A DNA stretch of 64,000 nucleotides, taken from positions 16,246,360 to 16,310,359 of the forward strand of contig OW028585.1 of the NCBI GenBank assembly GCA_932294295.1. Reading direction: 5' to 3'. Below the pieces are notes generated by a model. That model saw nothing but the letters and a program-made list of their open reading frames with translations. It ran no database searches and was not told where the DNA came from. Position numbers and translations under genes: made by a program. Numbering within the stretch: the stretch's first letter is position 1; each line of letters opens with the position of its first letter. Source of the DNA: Alitta virens. Its lineage: Eukaryota; Annelida; Polychaeta; Phyllodocida; Nereididae. Below are positions 13,601 to 28,600 of this stretch, piece by piece.

Positions 13601-16600
13601 ACAGTGCGCATTGCACAAGCTGCTCCAGCTATCCAACGCAGACAATTATTGATTTTTTACATGCTTCTGGTTTCTACTACCAACTATAGATAATCAATCT
13701 TACCCTAGAGAGCCTCTACATAGCCCACTCAAGTGCTGATGAGGCGTTAAAAAATAACACTAACTAACTAATCTTTCATAATCTCTTTCTTTCTCATATA
13801 AATACTGTGAAAAAACCACAAAAAGGACCCAGCAGTATTTGTGCTCTGATCATTCCTGAAGCGTCACATTCTTCACAAAATTTTCTATTATATACATTCA
13901 GTCAGTTTCGCAATGCTTTCCATTGTGCTGTATGTAGTCATTGACAGAAATGTACACTATGAACAGACAACAATAATGAGCTTTCAAAAAATGACTTTTA
14001 GATTTCTGTACTCTGCATAGGACCCGAGTTCAAAATGCCTGAAAATTGTATATGTAGGACACTCTGCTGCCGTGACCTTCTGACCTAAAATTCTGAAATA
14101 ATTCACATTTGTCTACCATATGTATATACACTCCTGTGAATTTTTTTGGACCAATCCAGAAAAAACATTTTGAATAATGGCATTTTAAAGATTTCTTTAT
14201 GCAATTTCCAACAAGAGCAAGTAATTAAGTCCCTAAAAACCCTAAAGATAATTGCCCTGGCTTCTCAAGCTCTACAGGAATTGAAAGATAATGAAATCAG
14301 GTTTAAGAACATATTTTTTTGGTGTCTGTACCTTGTATAGGACCCGAGTTCAAAACGCCTGAAAATTGCATATATAGGACACTCTGTGACCTTGACCCTG
14401 TGACTTAAAATTCTGAAATAATTCACATTTGTGAAGCACATGTATATACACTCCTGTGAATTGTTTTGGTCCAATCTATCAACAACATTTTGGTTCTGAG
14501 TCAGCGATTCAGGCTTTATGAGTGATAAAAAAAATCTAGGGCCTAAGCTGTTTGATGAAGGTAATTGCCCTTTTACAGTCACGTAGTACTACCCAGAGGA
14601 CATATATGTGCAAAATATGAATGAAATTGAAGACTTTCTTCCTGCTTTTTTGGGGCGAGAAACATAAAGTTCCTAACATTCATTGTAAAAATTGCTGACT
14701 CAGCGGTCCAGGGTTGTAGGAGGTAGGTAGGTCTCCCCATTGGATAACATGGGAAAGAGAATTTTGGCTCCAGGTTCGAAACTGGATATGGTTGGTGAAT
14801 AGACATGGTATCCTATGTAAAGGCCTAATTTTTCTCCACATAATGACGCCAGTTCCATGAAATATTCTAGGGCCTAACCTTTTCGATCAAGGACCCTGCC
14901 CTTTTACATGCATGCAGTACTACCTAGAGGACATATCTGTAAAAACAATGGTGAGAATCCAAGCAGTTCTTCTAGTGTTTATGGGACTTTTTCATTTTGA
15001 GAACATCAAAAAGTGACAAAAAATTGTCAATGTCAGACGCTTTTCTAAAAGGAACTACCTAGAGCGAAGTGCAATATATTCCTTAAAAGAGAACATTTCA
15101 AGGATTCTAAATATGTCTTTGAGATTCCTGTATCTCAATTTGAAGCCGAGATATAAGCAGTCAAAAAACGCAACTTTGGACCCCTGTACCACCTAGACCA
15201 CTTTACTAAATGGGCTCATTTTTTGCATGATAGTTGTACTAGGGTAGGACTATACAAGTATGAAATGGCAAGTCAATATGATTATTCCTTCTATGGTTTT
15301 CAAAAAAAATTTCATGAAAATTTCGAACAACTTTTTTTCAAAAATTCATAGCTCAGTCAGCAGGCTCACCATTTGGCTCAAACTCCTTTCTGCACTGCGT
15401 ATTTGTCTCTGGCTGTCTATGCGCCCTTGAAGTGCCAAAGCCCTGCCTTTAGTAGTTTCTGAGAAATAAGCCTTTACTTCTTGTGAAGAATAATAATAAT
15501 AAGAAAGAAAGAAAGAAAGAAAGAAAGAAAAATAAGATCAGCAATAACAATATAACGGAAAGTTTATAACAACAAAGTCGTGAAGTTCAGCCATGTAGGA
15601 AGGACGAATGGCTACATCTTTCAAATTCCCCAGTCCTAGCAATTTACAAGTTAATGGCATTGGAAAGTGCAAGGAGGGACCAGCAACTGTTATTTTTATG
15701 GTGCTTTAATAGAATACTACCTCCTTTACTCCTCCGCTATCTCTGCCTTTCACCTTGAGCCAGTCTAGAGGGGAAATCTGGTGTTATAAATATCAAAGGA
15801 AATACAGTCATGGTTGCACATTACGCTGGCTTTGAAGGACTAGTCAATGTAATAATGTGTTGGAAAATATAAAGTTAGTTTATGGACTGTTATAGGACTG
15901 TTGGGACTGTTACAGGCATGTGGAAGTTAGTTTTATGGTCAAACTTGGGGTTTGGGGACTGACGTCTGAATTGATGTTATGTGAGTTTTGTAATGTGGTA
16001 AGGAATGTGCAGAAGCTGATGGTGCCATCAGTTAGTCATGCAGGTATTCAGTCAGTCATGTTTTTCATATAGGCTTGGTGACATGCGTCAATCAATCAAC
16101 CAATCAATCAATCAGTTGATCAGACAGTTGATCAGTCAATCAATCAATCAGTTGATCAGACAGTTAGTCAATCAATCAACCAATCAATCAATCAGTTGAT
16201 CAGACAGTTGATTAGTCAGTTAGTCAATCAATCAATCAGTTGATCAGTCAGTTAGTCAATCAATCAATCAATCAATCAACCAATCAATCAATCGGTTGAT
16301 CAGACAGTTGATCAGCCAGTCGATCAGTCAATCAATTAGTCAACCAATCAATCAATCAATCAGTTGATCAGACAGTCGATCAGTCAATCATTCAGTCAAT
16401 CACTCTATCTTTACATCTGTCAGTTCAGGAGTCCATCAAACGAACAATCTATCTATGTATCTGTGTGTTTATGGTTTTGAATTTGGTATCATCTTGTAGA
16501 CCTCCCTAAGGTATCTACCTATCTATCTATCTGTTATCTATTTATCTATTTATGATTGGAATGTGATATATTTGGACTTCGGTACTGGAAAGTTCACAAA

Positions 16601-19600
16601 TCATCAGTTCATCACCACTGATAATTGAGCTAGGTGATGATCCTATAGACCATATAGAGTGCATCAGTAAGTACACCACCATTGCACTTAAACACAGTGC
16701 AGTACTCTCATTTACTCATCATTCGCTCCGGGGTGCTGCTTCAAACATGTTTCCAAGTAACCCAAAGGAATGACCTGGCAACTTTTTTCCATGAGGACTG
16801 CATCGTACGCTAACTGATAGAGTTTTCGCAGAGTACACAGTTATGATTAGGTTGACAGAAGCTAATAAACTTCCGCACAGATTGCAGGAGAACTGCGAAA
16901 AGTAGATTGACAAGAAATAGGAAATGACTCTGTTTTATTTAAGTAGTTCTTTTTGGCTCCCCTTCTGTAGAATGTAGATACTTTTAGTAAAAATCGACGG
17001 AGTTGTACAACTTACTTGTAATTTGGCTAATAGAAAATAAAAAAAGCTATTTTTTTCAAGTTCATTCAGAAATGCACCTTAGAGCTGGTCGGCTAGAAAA
17101 AACCGTAAAAAGTATTAATGTGTAGCCATTTGGAAACAAGAAGTGTTTGGATTCCGCTGTCCAATATCTCAAAACATCCAGAAGTGGTTTCCTTAACAAG
17201 ATTATGTGTAATTACAGCCGATTTCATACTTATAGAAACTATGAATTGATGCAGAAATTATTGAATTTTTTTATCTCACCCTCACACATTGATTAGTTCA
17301 CTTTTGTATTCATGTCCAGTCAGAAATATGAAATAGATATACGTGTTCACCTTTTCTCGTTTCATGTTTCAGTTGACGCAAACGCGAGGAGAGCTTTTGG
17401 TTCCATGGTCTACGAGAAAGTTTCAGAAGAGGAGACGACCCAAGTTCAAATGTCAAGGTCGTCCAGAGCGACAGTCATAGAAGAAGTCATCACAAGAGTA
17501 GAAGAAACGGAGAAAGAAGTCATTGAAGAGAAACTTGTTCGTAAGTATAATAGCTGAATTAATGTGGTAATGTTTGGATTACCAGGCCACAATGAGTTAG
17601 CAAGGTGAATATATTTTAACAACGCTCATCATGAGAATGATGACGGGGGGGGGGGGGGGATAGTAAGGTTTAACTTTAAAATTTAGGTTTCACTTGTTGC
17701 CAACATTTATGTCCATTTTGTGCTGCTCCATGTGGTATGAACTAAATCTATGATCAACAATTGCACATTCCTTTTTGAATCCAAATGTAAGGCTTATAGA
17801 TATATTTAATTGTAGCTTCTTAGGGTTTAATGAACCAGACTACATTGGTATAAAAAGTTCAGCTGGCTTAGGTTAACTCAAACTGAATGACTAGCTTAGT
17901 TGCAAGAATTCAACCTAAGCTGCTGCAGCACAGAGAAGATACACCCAGAGGTGCCAGTTCCATTGAAACAATGTAAGCCTGTTCAGGATTGGTGCATGAC
18001 AAGCCCGCAGTGACAGTTTCACATCAAAACAAGGATTTGTTCATTTAATACTTTAATTAAAATCAAATAATTAATCTTATAGATTCATGAGGGAATCCCA
18101 TAATGGAAATATTTTTAAAGCTCAAAGTCAGTGTTTTACATTAATTTTGTCCACGCAGAAATATGATGTCACAATAGCAACAATCACAATGATGTCACTT
18201 GCCATTGTTATTATTATGACATAATAGAGCAAAGTACACTTATATTTGCCCAAAACACACTCTAAAATGGCGGCTAATGGCTTATGCAAATGAAGAACTG
18301 GCCGCTCTTCCCATTGGTTCCTTTTGCCTACAGCCTGCCTGTAGTAATACAACAAAAACAACGGAAGACTTAGAGGTTTACAAACTTGTGTAACAATCGG
18401 ACATGCCTCATTCTAGCAAATTTGACATGCATGTTTTTAGAGGGCCTTGAGTTTTGGTTAATGCTGTCAAGAGCCATCGAAGAGTATCCACGGGGTGGCA
18501 ACAAAGGTAAGATCGGTGAAATCGGTGGAGGGTACTGAAAAAAAAATCAGTGCATAGTGTTACCTGGTGGTGATGGTGGTGGTGGTGGTGATGGTGGTGG
18601 TTTGCTCATCTACAGGGCTTCAAAAAGACAGAATAAACATATACAGAATACAAGAAGAAACAACATTGGTTGAATTACTATCCCCATCGTAGCTTTTCTG
18701 ACGCCTCTTTGCTGAAAACTCTAGAAAACTCCAAAAGGAGCGATGAGCGCTGCCTTTACGGTCTTCAGTGGCAATAATTGTCTGTGGTGTATATATGCAC
18801 ATGTTTCGCTGTTGCACACGCTTCATACTATTGGTCACCTTTTAGATCTGGAGATGGAGTTTGTAACCAACCTGCGTCAAGTTCTTCACTGAACTGATCT
18901 GTATGTAAAATCACAACATTTGGTGGTGACTCTAAATTTGCACTTCAGTACTGAGCTTGCACAAATGCACGCAATATGCCCTAGAGAGGGGTGTAGGACT
19001 TGTACCCTCACACTGATGTTGTTGTACTTACTAGGGCTCTGCTGTAACTCCTTTCCATGACATCTTATCATAATTAGGGACTCATTGCTATTAAATTGTG
19101 GCACCATAATGGTGATACTAGTCTAGAAGGTTTTGGATTAACCAAGATGCAGGGTGTCACTGTCAAACTTAACTACCAAAACTTTAAAATCCTTCATGCA
19201 CAAACATTTTTGAAATATTTTTGAAATATACAGTCACACCAACAGTTTTACAGACACTTGTAGAATTTCATGCAACTTCAGAATGTAGTAGAAGTGATTA
19301 AGCTTAAGGTGTTGATTCTGTGGGATCATTTTCTTGCATATATATGTAATAGCTGTCGGTAGATGTCTGTGGCTGTGATTTCAATGTATTCACCGATGAA
19401 ATTTACAAGCTACGGAAGGCTATTTATCAGTGAAAAGTCAAAAGTGTCTGAATAATTTTTGGCTTGACTGTACATTTGGGCCTTAAAATTTACAAACACT
19501 TCTGCAACTGCTGGCGGATGTCACAGATGCAAGAATAAAATCATCCAAGTGGAAAAAATATTGCAAAAACCTCTGATAAAAATAAAGGGAACTGGCTAGA

Positions 19601-22600
19601 AATGTTATTGGAATGCAAAGAATGATGACTAGTACTTCAAGAGAAAAAATTTGAAAATAGAGGTGAACCATATTCTGCTCGAGCGTACGTAACTTTTGGG
19701 GAGGAAAGGTACCACCAGAGGTGACTCAGAGACCGTAGCAGATAAGTATTGTTTAATGATGTCATCTGTGTTGTGACGTCATCCATGTAACAAATATGTA
19801 GTGTCATCATCATATTGTCTTTTTGTCTGCTACGGTCGTAGCTCCCCCTGTAGGCTTTGTTACTTTTCTCCCCATTATCTACAAGCATTTAAAATATGTA
19901 CACAATATTTTCAGCTCCGAAGATCCACTATGACGAGGAACTGCGCAAACCATTGGGCATCCGTCTTGGGGCGTCCATCTACATTGAGGTGGACGTCAGT
20001 GGCTACCCACCACCCTCTATCAACTGGTGCCATGGCGACCAGGTTGTCGAGGACTCTGCCAAGGTCACAATTGAAACAGCTGAAGGGTAAAGATATTGAC
20101 TTGGTCTCTTTTGTGTTATTTATAGTAAACAAAAACTGTATGAAAATTTGCTGTTTTTCAAGGACAAACTAAAGGATATATTTCTTAGATCTGGCTAGCG
20201 ATGTCATGAATATATCAAATTAAAATGGAAAGAAATCAAGAGATTGCTTTGTAAAAGTGACTTATATAACGATTTATTCTCTGTCATCTGAAACTAATCA
20301 TATATATGCCATTATATAAAATAAATACATTCTCTCTCTCTCTGTCAATGATAATTTTACATGATAACTACCTTCAAATCATGAGCTGCTGATAGCCTGT
20401 TTATGTGAAGTTTCCACAAGATATAACAAGTGTGACCTCCATGCAAATTATGATAGTATTTATTGCTGTTTAATTACAGGTATTCATACTTGAAAATGAA
20501 AGGAGCGACCATTAAAGATGCAGGAGAGTATAAAGTTATGGCACAAAACGAAGCAGGAAAAGCTAGTGCCACCTTCGCTGTTGTTGTGAAGAGTAAGTTT
20601 GGGAATTCTAAATTGTAAAGCTGTTCAAATGCAACCTTAATGTATTGTATAAATTTTGGTAATTATATAAAGAATACGAAAAAGAAGTACTGCGCAATCT
20701 AAGTCACACCGTAATTGCCGAGTTAGTTGCCCATATAAACCATATAAGCTCTGAAATGAAACGTTATGCTTTGACAAAAACCTTGGCTAAAACATACTCT
20801 TATATATAATTTTCAATAGTAAGGCATGATATCTGGGCATGGTTTGATGCATGCCTGTATCCAAACAATTGATGATGTCTCCAAAGGTCTAATAAAATTA
20901 GGTCTGTGTAATTAGACAGGTGATGCTATCAGTTGTTTGGAAACAGGTTTCTCTAAACCAAGTGTGACTTCAATGCTATATTTGTAAAAAAATATTGACC
21001 GGCATAAATGACATCGAATAACCTTGAAATGTCCTCCACAGGTCCTCCAACTGTGCCACGGAATCTGAAGGTCAAAGAGGTCTACAAGGATTATGTGGTT
21101 CTGACCTGGGAACCCCCAGAATACGATGGGGGTGAGACGATCATGGGGTACCAGGTGGAGAAGAGCTTGTCTGGAGGAATGTTTGTCCCTGCTGGTGAGT
21201 TGAAGCTTAAGAAATTGAAGTCGAAGCTTAAGACATTTTAAACGAAGCTTAAAAAATTGAAGTCGAAGCTTAAAAAATAGAAGATGGTACCTCCGATTTT
21301 ATTCAGGCAATGAATGAATCAGATGCATTGCAGGAATGTCCTTCTACTAAAGGCAGTTTACAAAAGTATGGTATGACAGAAGTATTAGGCACGATTCGAC
21401 TTATACTTAAGGGCCCTTCACACATAGCCGGATCAGACGCCGAAGTGTCCCGTAGTATCACTCTGGCATGCTTCGGGTAATACCGTGTAGACCTCGTGTG
21501 TTTATTTCCGGCATTGTCCGGCATTGTCCAGGGCATTCCGGGACCACCGTGGGCCTCCGGGGGAAAAATTAAACATGTTCAATTTTTCATGCCGGAGGTC
21601 CTTGAGTAATTTAATCCGTGTTGATCTGTGTAGACTCCCAGTAGACTCCGACCGGGAATCTCCGTATTGACTCCGGCATACTCCGTGTTATCTCCGGTGA
21701 GTACAAGGACCAACAAGGTTCCACACAAATGAACACGGTGTAAAGACCGGTTATATCCGCGAAAGGCACCATGTAAAATCTGCCCTCTTCCGGGACAGTT
21801 GTGTTAACTCCGTGTTGCTCCTTGTTGACACCGTATTGCCATCGTGTACACATCGCCAAACATTTATTTTTTGTTGACATTTTCAGCTCTTTTGATCCCG
21901 GACACCCCGGAGTGAAAGAAATTTTAACTCCGGGACACTCCAGCGTCTGATCTGGCTATGTGTGAAGGGCCCTTTAGTAAACTTTTCACAAGTGAAAGTT
22001 AGTGTTAGTAACCACAACACCTGTCAGCAAACATCCATGCTGGTGCAAATCAAAAATTTCTAACTGACAATAATGATAGATATTAGGGTTGTAATTGATA
22101 AGAATTTCTCATTTAATATCGATATCAGTATTCAACGGTTGATATTGCAATCGTGCAAATTTTGTATTATCAGCATTCCCAGTTAGAAATGGAACCGCTA
22201 TAGTCACAGGAATATAACTCCCAAGTCTTTGTGAATCCATTTGCCTTCAATATGATAACTATTAAGCCAATCTGTCAGGCAATCAGTTTGTGATATTTGG
22301 TGGGGGATGTGTAGACAAGTGCTCATCATGGCACAAATGTACAATTATAGAGGATAAAGAAAGAATCGAAATATGGATTTTGTTGATTTTTCGATATCAA
22401 TATCTGTATTTTCTCGATTCACGATAAACAACATATCGATGACAACCCTAATAGATATGTTTTGAATCAGCCCCTATTATCACCCATAACTTTGTTATGT
22501 TGATGGCCGTAACTTTACTGACAGGTACTGTACAAAGACATCTTCAAAGATACATCTGAATATGTGCATCTGCTTGCATTGTATACATGACATTGTATGG

Positions 22601-25600
22601 TAATGTCCAAATGAGTTGTTTCTTGTACCATTAAATATATTGATTTTTCAATTTCAGGTTACGCTGGAGACGAAACAGAATACAAAGTAACGAAACTTTA
22701 TGAGGGCAACGAATATCAATTCCTGGTCAAAGCTGAGAACAAAGTGGGAGTCAGCGAAGCCGCCATGTTAGAGAAGCCGGTCAAGGCCAAACTGCCCTTT
22801 GGTCAGTTTCTTTTTGCTTGCACATTTTGTCGTTCTACTTAAAATCTGAGCTTAACAGTTAAGTTAACGAAGAAAATTGAATGCAATATTGCAAGGATGA
22901 AATGCAAGGGAATAGGGAGGAAAATGACCAACAGAGGGCACTGCTACCGTAGCAGTTAGGTATTGTTTGATGACATCATCTATGCTGTGATCAATGCAAC
23001 AATGATGTAGTGACGTCATCTTATTGTCTTTTTATGTGCTACAGTTGTAGTGCCCCCTGTAGGCCCTGTTTCTTTTTCTCTCCATTGCAGGTCTTTTGTT
23101 AGACCATCTTCAAATAGGGTATGCAAGTCCCACTAGTTTAGTGCATGTCTGTCTTCAATCAATTAATGATGTCACCAATGGTCCACTGGAAAGCAAAAGT
23201 ACCACCAGAGCTGGCAGAGGTTACTGGCACTGAAGCAGATCTTAAGCATTGATGACATCATCTATTCAGTGATGTCACCTTTGTTACAATAAATGATGAC
23301 GTAATCTAATTGTGCTTTATCTGCTTTGGTGCCATCTGGTATTTTTTCTTGCCATTTGGACCTTGTGATGACTTCCATCAATTGTCTGGAGACAGCCATG
23401 CACCGAAGCACACACCTGACATCCATGCCCTTTATTTGCCATCCCATCAATTGTAAACTGATGTAACGTCATGAACTAAGTTGCGATGATTCTAGTTTGA
23501 ATTGCAATTTTCATCTGTTTCTAGATCCCCCTGGTCCCCCTCAGAATCTCAAGGTTATCGAGACACACAAGGACTTCATCATTGTTTCTTGGGAACCCCC
23601 TGAGACTGATGGTGGATCCAAAATTATTCAGTACGTCGTCGAGAAAATGGATGCCACAAGGGGAGGAAGCTCCTTTGTACATTCTGGTGAGTAATGGGTT
23701 ACAATAATTAATGTCGAATAACTTCTGTCACAATAACAGTATTTTTGAGCATAACCTTAAAATAACTTTTCGTTTATTGGTTGTATTTTCTTGGGGAAAT
23801 GTTCTCATTAAAATTTCATTTTGCCAATCCCGAAATGAAGTCTGAAAGTATTGGAGGGGAGCTGCATTTGGTATTTACTATTTTAAGATATAATGAAATT
23901 AAACAGAACAATATCATGTAGATTGGTTCCCGATCAGGAATCTTGGTAATCCAAGTCTTGATTTCATATACACACAGTCATTGGGTTATAATTTACCAAT
24001 GAACTTTCGCCTGCTACTCTGCCTTATTCATCCACTTTCTGAAGCTCCTTGATGAGTTACAACTTACAACCCAAGGAATCTTATGAACGATATTATGAAG
24101 TCAATACTGCAGATCAAATGTCAACATGACTTCCGACATGATGAAAGTTGTATGATGTGGTAATGGATTAAGCATGTCATTTCGGCTAGACGCAGGCCCA
24201 ACATCGGGCCAACGAAGCATGTTTTCAGGGTTCCCCTACTGTTTTTGGTTTCATTTACCCGAATCGACAATGAAATCTGAAAGTTTTGTTTGGGATGATG
24301 CACTCTGTATTTAATATTCAAATTTAAAATGAAATTTATTGGAAATTGGTTCCTGAATCTTGGTAATCCTTAAAGTACATGATACTGATTTCATATCCTC
24401 GCAATTTCCCAGGTTGTAATTTACTAATGAGCTTTCGAGTGCTTCTTTGTCTTCTTCCGCCAATTGTCCAAATCTCCTTGATGACTTACAACTCACCACC
24501 GAAGGAATTGTGTGTTGTTGTAATGAATTAAACTAAAGGGTTTGATACCACAAAAATAGGTAATGGATGTAATATTTTGTTCACAGGCACAGCCGATATG
24601 ACAGACCGTCAGTTCAAAGTGACCAAGTTGTTCCAGGGAAACGCTTACTACATTCGAGTATTCGGAGAGAACAGAGTCGGAGCTGGAGAACCTATTCAGC
24701 TGACCGAGCCTGTAATCGCTAAATTGCCCTATGGTAAGAACGGATATCTATAACTTTTCAGGCCGCTCAGAGTGGTAAACTTGTAAAGACTATTCTTAAT
24801 TCCTGGCATATTTGGTGTTGATAGGAATGAATCGTTGACAGCAAAGTTACAGATAAATAAGATTTGAATCATGCAACGATAAATAACATTGAAATTATAC
24901 CCATATTATAAGATACATTTGTGGCCATTTAATCTATTCAAAATTTGATTACATGGCCGCAGTTTAGATGTCTTATTTATACAGTCAGTTTAAGGCAGCC
25001 ATATCAACAGTTTTAATGTAATGATCTATATTTTTGTAACATTTTGTCACTACTTCAAACTTTTTACAGAAACTTAGCATTTATTTTGCTTTCATGGTTT
25101 TTACCCCCGTTTTTAAATATGTTTTTCATTAATGAATTTTATCATCACTTGTACTGCATCACTGGCACCCCGTTTACAAATGTCTTACTTTATATAAATC
25201 ATAAACATTGTAAATATCATTATTATGCAATGTTCTGACTTAACAATTTCTTTTGTGCTTTCCAGACCCCCCTTCACCCCCTCGTAACATCCGTCCCATT
25301 GAAGTCAGCAGTGACTACATCGTGTTTGCGTGGGACCCACCGGAGACAGACGGTGGCGCCCCCATCACGTCCTACACCCTGGAAAAGAGAGATAGCAAGC
25401 GACCCACCTTCATTTACTTGACTGACGTAGAGGGCACAGTCACTCAGTTTAAGGCAACGAGACTCTTCGAAGGTGGGTGTTTTGAATTAATTCCCTAATC
25501 TGTTTCATTGAATTCTAATCTGATTAATTAATTAGAAGAGATAATCTGTTGTGCAAAATGAACGGCTACATTAATATGCCCTGGAGTGAATTTAGCAGAT

Positions 25601-28600
25601 TGGCTCAATGGTTTGGCCTGTAATATAAATTTAAGGTAGATAAAAGTTATGTATGGCCTGTATTGGCTGGATTGACTAAAATTAGACACTCTTGCAACGA
25701 TGGAATAAGAATGTGATTGGAAGATTTCTTTAACACAAATTAGAACATCTCAAAACGTCGGACAATTCCTTCCGTTCTGCAGAATTTAAAAAAGTTCTGA
25801 TCAAAGTGCATTATCTTCTGGAAATATAAAGAATTTTAATAGCTGCATCTCTCTTTACATGTTTCATTGCTATATCGCCTATGTTTCAGGAAATGAATAT
25901 TATTTCCGAGTCATCGCAGAAAATTTGGTGGGCCCAAGTGAACCAGGACTGACTGAACTGCCCATCAAGGCAAAACTTCCTTATGGTAAGGCAAATTATC
26001 TATTAAAGCAATAATGGCAATTTTATGAATGTTTGGCTAACAGAAATAGGTGATGCTGTTGCTTCAATGTGTCTGATTTACTCGGATTTAGCTAGAGTGG
26101 CACGAGAAAGTTAGCTTCAAATGATGTTTGCCATATTCATATAATGTAGCTACATACTCATACAATTAAGCAACATCACCTACTTGACAACACTGATACA
26201 TTTTACTGGATGCAGTTTCCGAAACACACATTTACTCTGTAAGTATTTGAAATGGGGCGTGAAAGTTGAGTTTGCTCTAGTGCATTTGAGAGCTCGAAAA
26301 AAACTACTTCTAGAAACCACGTCCACAATGACGTCATTGAAATTGCATGGAGGGGGCTAAGTTAGTGTGAAAAAATACCCGACCATCAGATTTCGTCTCG
26401 TCCATTCACTTGCCTAATTCAAATATGGCGGCGTTGGTTCCCAAAAGTATGGCAAAAGCGTGGATTGCACTACAAATTGAGGATACTTTGGTCGTAACTT
26501 ACACGCCTTATTAGGGTATGAAATCAGGGTATAATTTTTACTTTTCAATATATTATATTGCTGTAGGATAGTATCTCTTTACTAGAAAATACCTGCAAAG
26601 TAATAACATATGATAGGTCAGGATATGCATTTATATATAAACATCAACCTGTAATGCACTTCTGCAATACATTTCAATTACCGTTGAGAATAATGGTTGT
26701 TGACGACTATTATTCTTCATAATTACAGATGAACCAAATGCACCTCGTAACCTTCATGTCAAGGACTACTGGTCCGACTGGATCGAGATCGAGTGGGAAG
26801 CGCCAGAATTTGACGGCGGAGCACCCATCACAGGTTACGTCATTGAGAAGCGAGATGCTCTGAGGGCTACTTGGATGAAAGCTGGTGAGGATCATGTGGT
26901 CATTTGTTACCAATTCATATTGTATACATTATATACATTGAAATAATATTGCTGTTATGTGCTGAGATGTACTGTTGTTGTCACACCGTACCCTCATGTC
27001 GCAAATTATTTTGTAGTCTTAGAATTTTTATATAACCATTTCTCACCCCAGGCATAAGAAACTATAGTTGCAAGGCATATATTCTTGTACTCAATATATC
27101 TTGGAAATCAGTGATGGTTTTAACATGACAGTTAATATGATATAATACACGTAATTCCAATCAAACCTACAATACGCTGACTGCTTCATGATCTTATTTC
27201 TGTAATTGAAATGACTGGTTAACTCCTATTATTAGATATTTACTGATTTTCAATGATTTTGCTGGGACAAGTATATTACTTTAGGTAGTATTTCTCATCA
27301 ATCTGCTTAGTGACTAGAATTGCCTTCCATGCTTAGGCCTATGTTATTCACTCTTGAATTGTTATTGATTAACATTTTTCCAGCAAATGTGGAAGCTGAT
27401 GTTTTCAAGTTCAAGATCCTCAACTTGTTTGAGAAAGAAGACTACTACTTCAGAGTTTTTGCCGAGAACAAAGTGGGTCCAAGCGCACCTGCCACCATGG
27501 ATAAACCACAGAGGGCCAAATTGCCATTTGGTGAGTGAATAAAACAATTAAATTGGTCCTAATGGGAACACAAAACTTCATTGATTGCTCTGCTGTAGGG
27601 CTGTTCCATTTAAAAATGAGGGGGAGAGGGGTAGACCTTAAGATTTTTCAGATATCGGGAGAGGGGGAGGGGTCTGGGAAACAATGATATTGGGGGAGGG
27701 GGGGTTGGTTCACCAGTATTTTCTTAATATCTTAATGTAGAAAAAAAAGCGGGGGTGGGAGGGTATGTCAGAAAGCAGATATTGGGGGTGGGAGTGGGAA
27801 GGGGGTCTAAAAATTCTCAGGTCCACCCCCTCTTTTTTAAATGGAACAGCCCGTAGTGGACGCCACTGTCTTTTTGAAGTTGGAATTGTAAATAATCTAC
27901 TGTATGTAATTTGATAATTGACGAAGCATGTAGCAAAAAATAAAAAGATTTTCCTAGATATCCCAGTGCTATATCCAATGGAAATTTCTTACTTATCATT
28001 TTAAGGATATATTTCAAAAGCAAATCACGAAAAGGAGACCCAATTTATCAAGAATTAAGAATAACCATTTAATAGCCAAATGATAGCCATATAATGGCCA
28101 TATTGGTAAATTTTTGGTATGTACTAGGACTACGTATATATTATATCATCAACTGTATGTCTCTTTGAACTGTTTTCAGATCCCCCACATGCTCCACAAA
28201 AACTAACAGTGACCGACTTCAACAAGGAGCACATTAGTATTACTTGGGAAGCACCTGCACATGATGGCGGCTCTCCTATCAAACAATATGTCATTGAGAA
28301 AAGGGACACCGGCCAAACAACCTGGATCCCCGCAGGTAAGGAACTGCTATTGTGTATGCGGGCAAACTGGCCAAATGTCGTTGGACATTATCTAGGGGTT
28401 CGCAACATAGCTCCAATGGAGCAAAAACTAGGTCAATCACTGAGCATGTTGATTCCAATAAAGCGACAAACCAAATAGTTCCTTAAATATCGCCGAATCT
28501 GAACCTGTTTAGTTATTAAGTAATGTGTGTAAATGTGTTTTTGTATTCTTATGGTTGAAATATTTGTTCTATCCGTTAAAATCCTTATTCTTCTTGTATC

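Larger units (their letters stand above)
3314..17372. other. 14-kb intron, repeat-rich, no coding exon recognised
   Basis: The intron joins two phase-1 exon ends. It contains GATA-rich DNA (4385-4500), a 17-bp tandem repeat (7186-7252), a foldback element (7262-7500), a dispersed repeat (8118-8436), SINEs (8761, 9738), an (AT)n run (10598-10628), a degenerate tandem array (11260-12345), a small MITE (13239-13357), a large repeat (13980-15530) and a (TCAA/GATC)n tract (16085-16400). About 4500-6600 is AT-rich with nothing recognisable. Its size relative to the other introns would suit an internal promoter or alternative first exons, but I see no direct evidence for either. Confidence 0.7.
17541..19914. 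other. Intron with a G run, a dispersed repeat, a (GGT)n tract and a MITE
   Basis: It contains a 13-base G run (17646-17659), the second copy of the dispersed repeat (18005-18330), a GGTGATGGTGGT tract (18566-18602) and a TA-flanked MITE (19696-19876) that ends about 40 bp before the next exon. Short ORFs here have no domain or splice support. Confidence 0.7.

Noticed and set aside
13462..13689. 75-codon ORF as an exon or gene
   Set aside because: No splice signals or domain. It is followed by a retroposon-like tail (GATGAGGCGTTAAA, TAACTAACTAAC), so it may be a transposon remnant.
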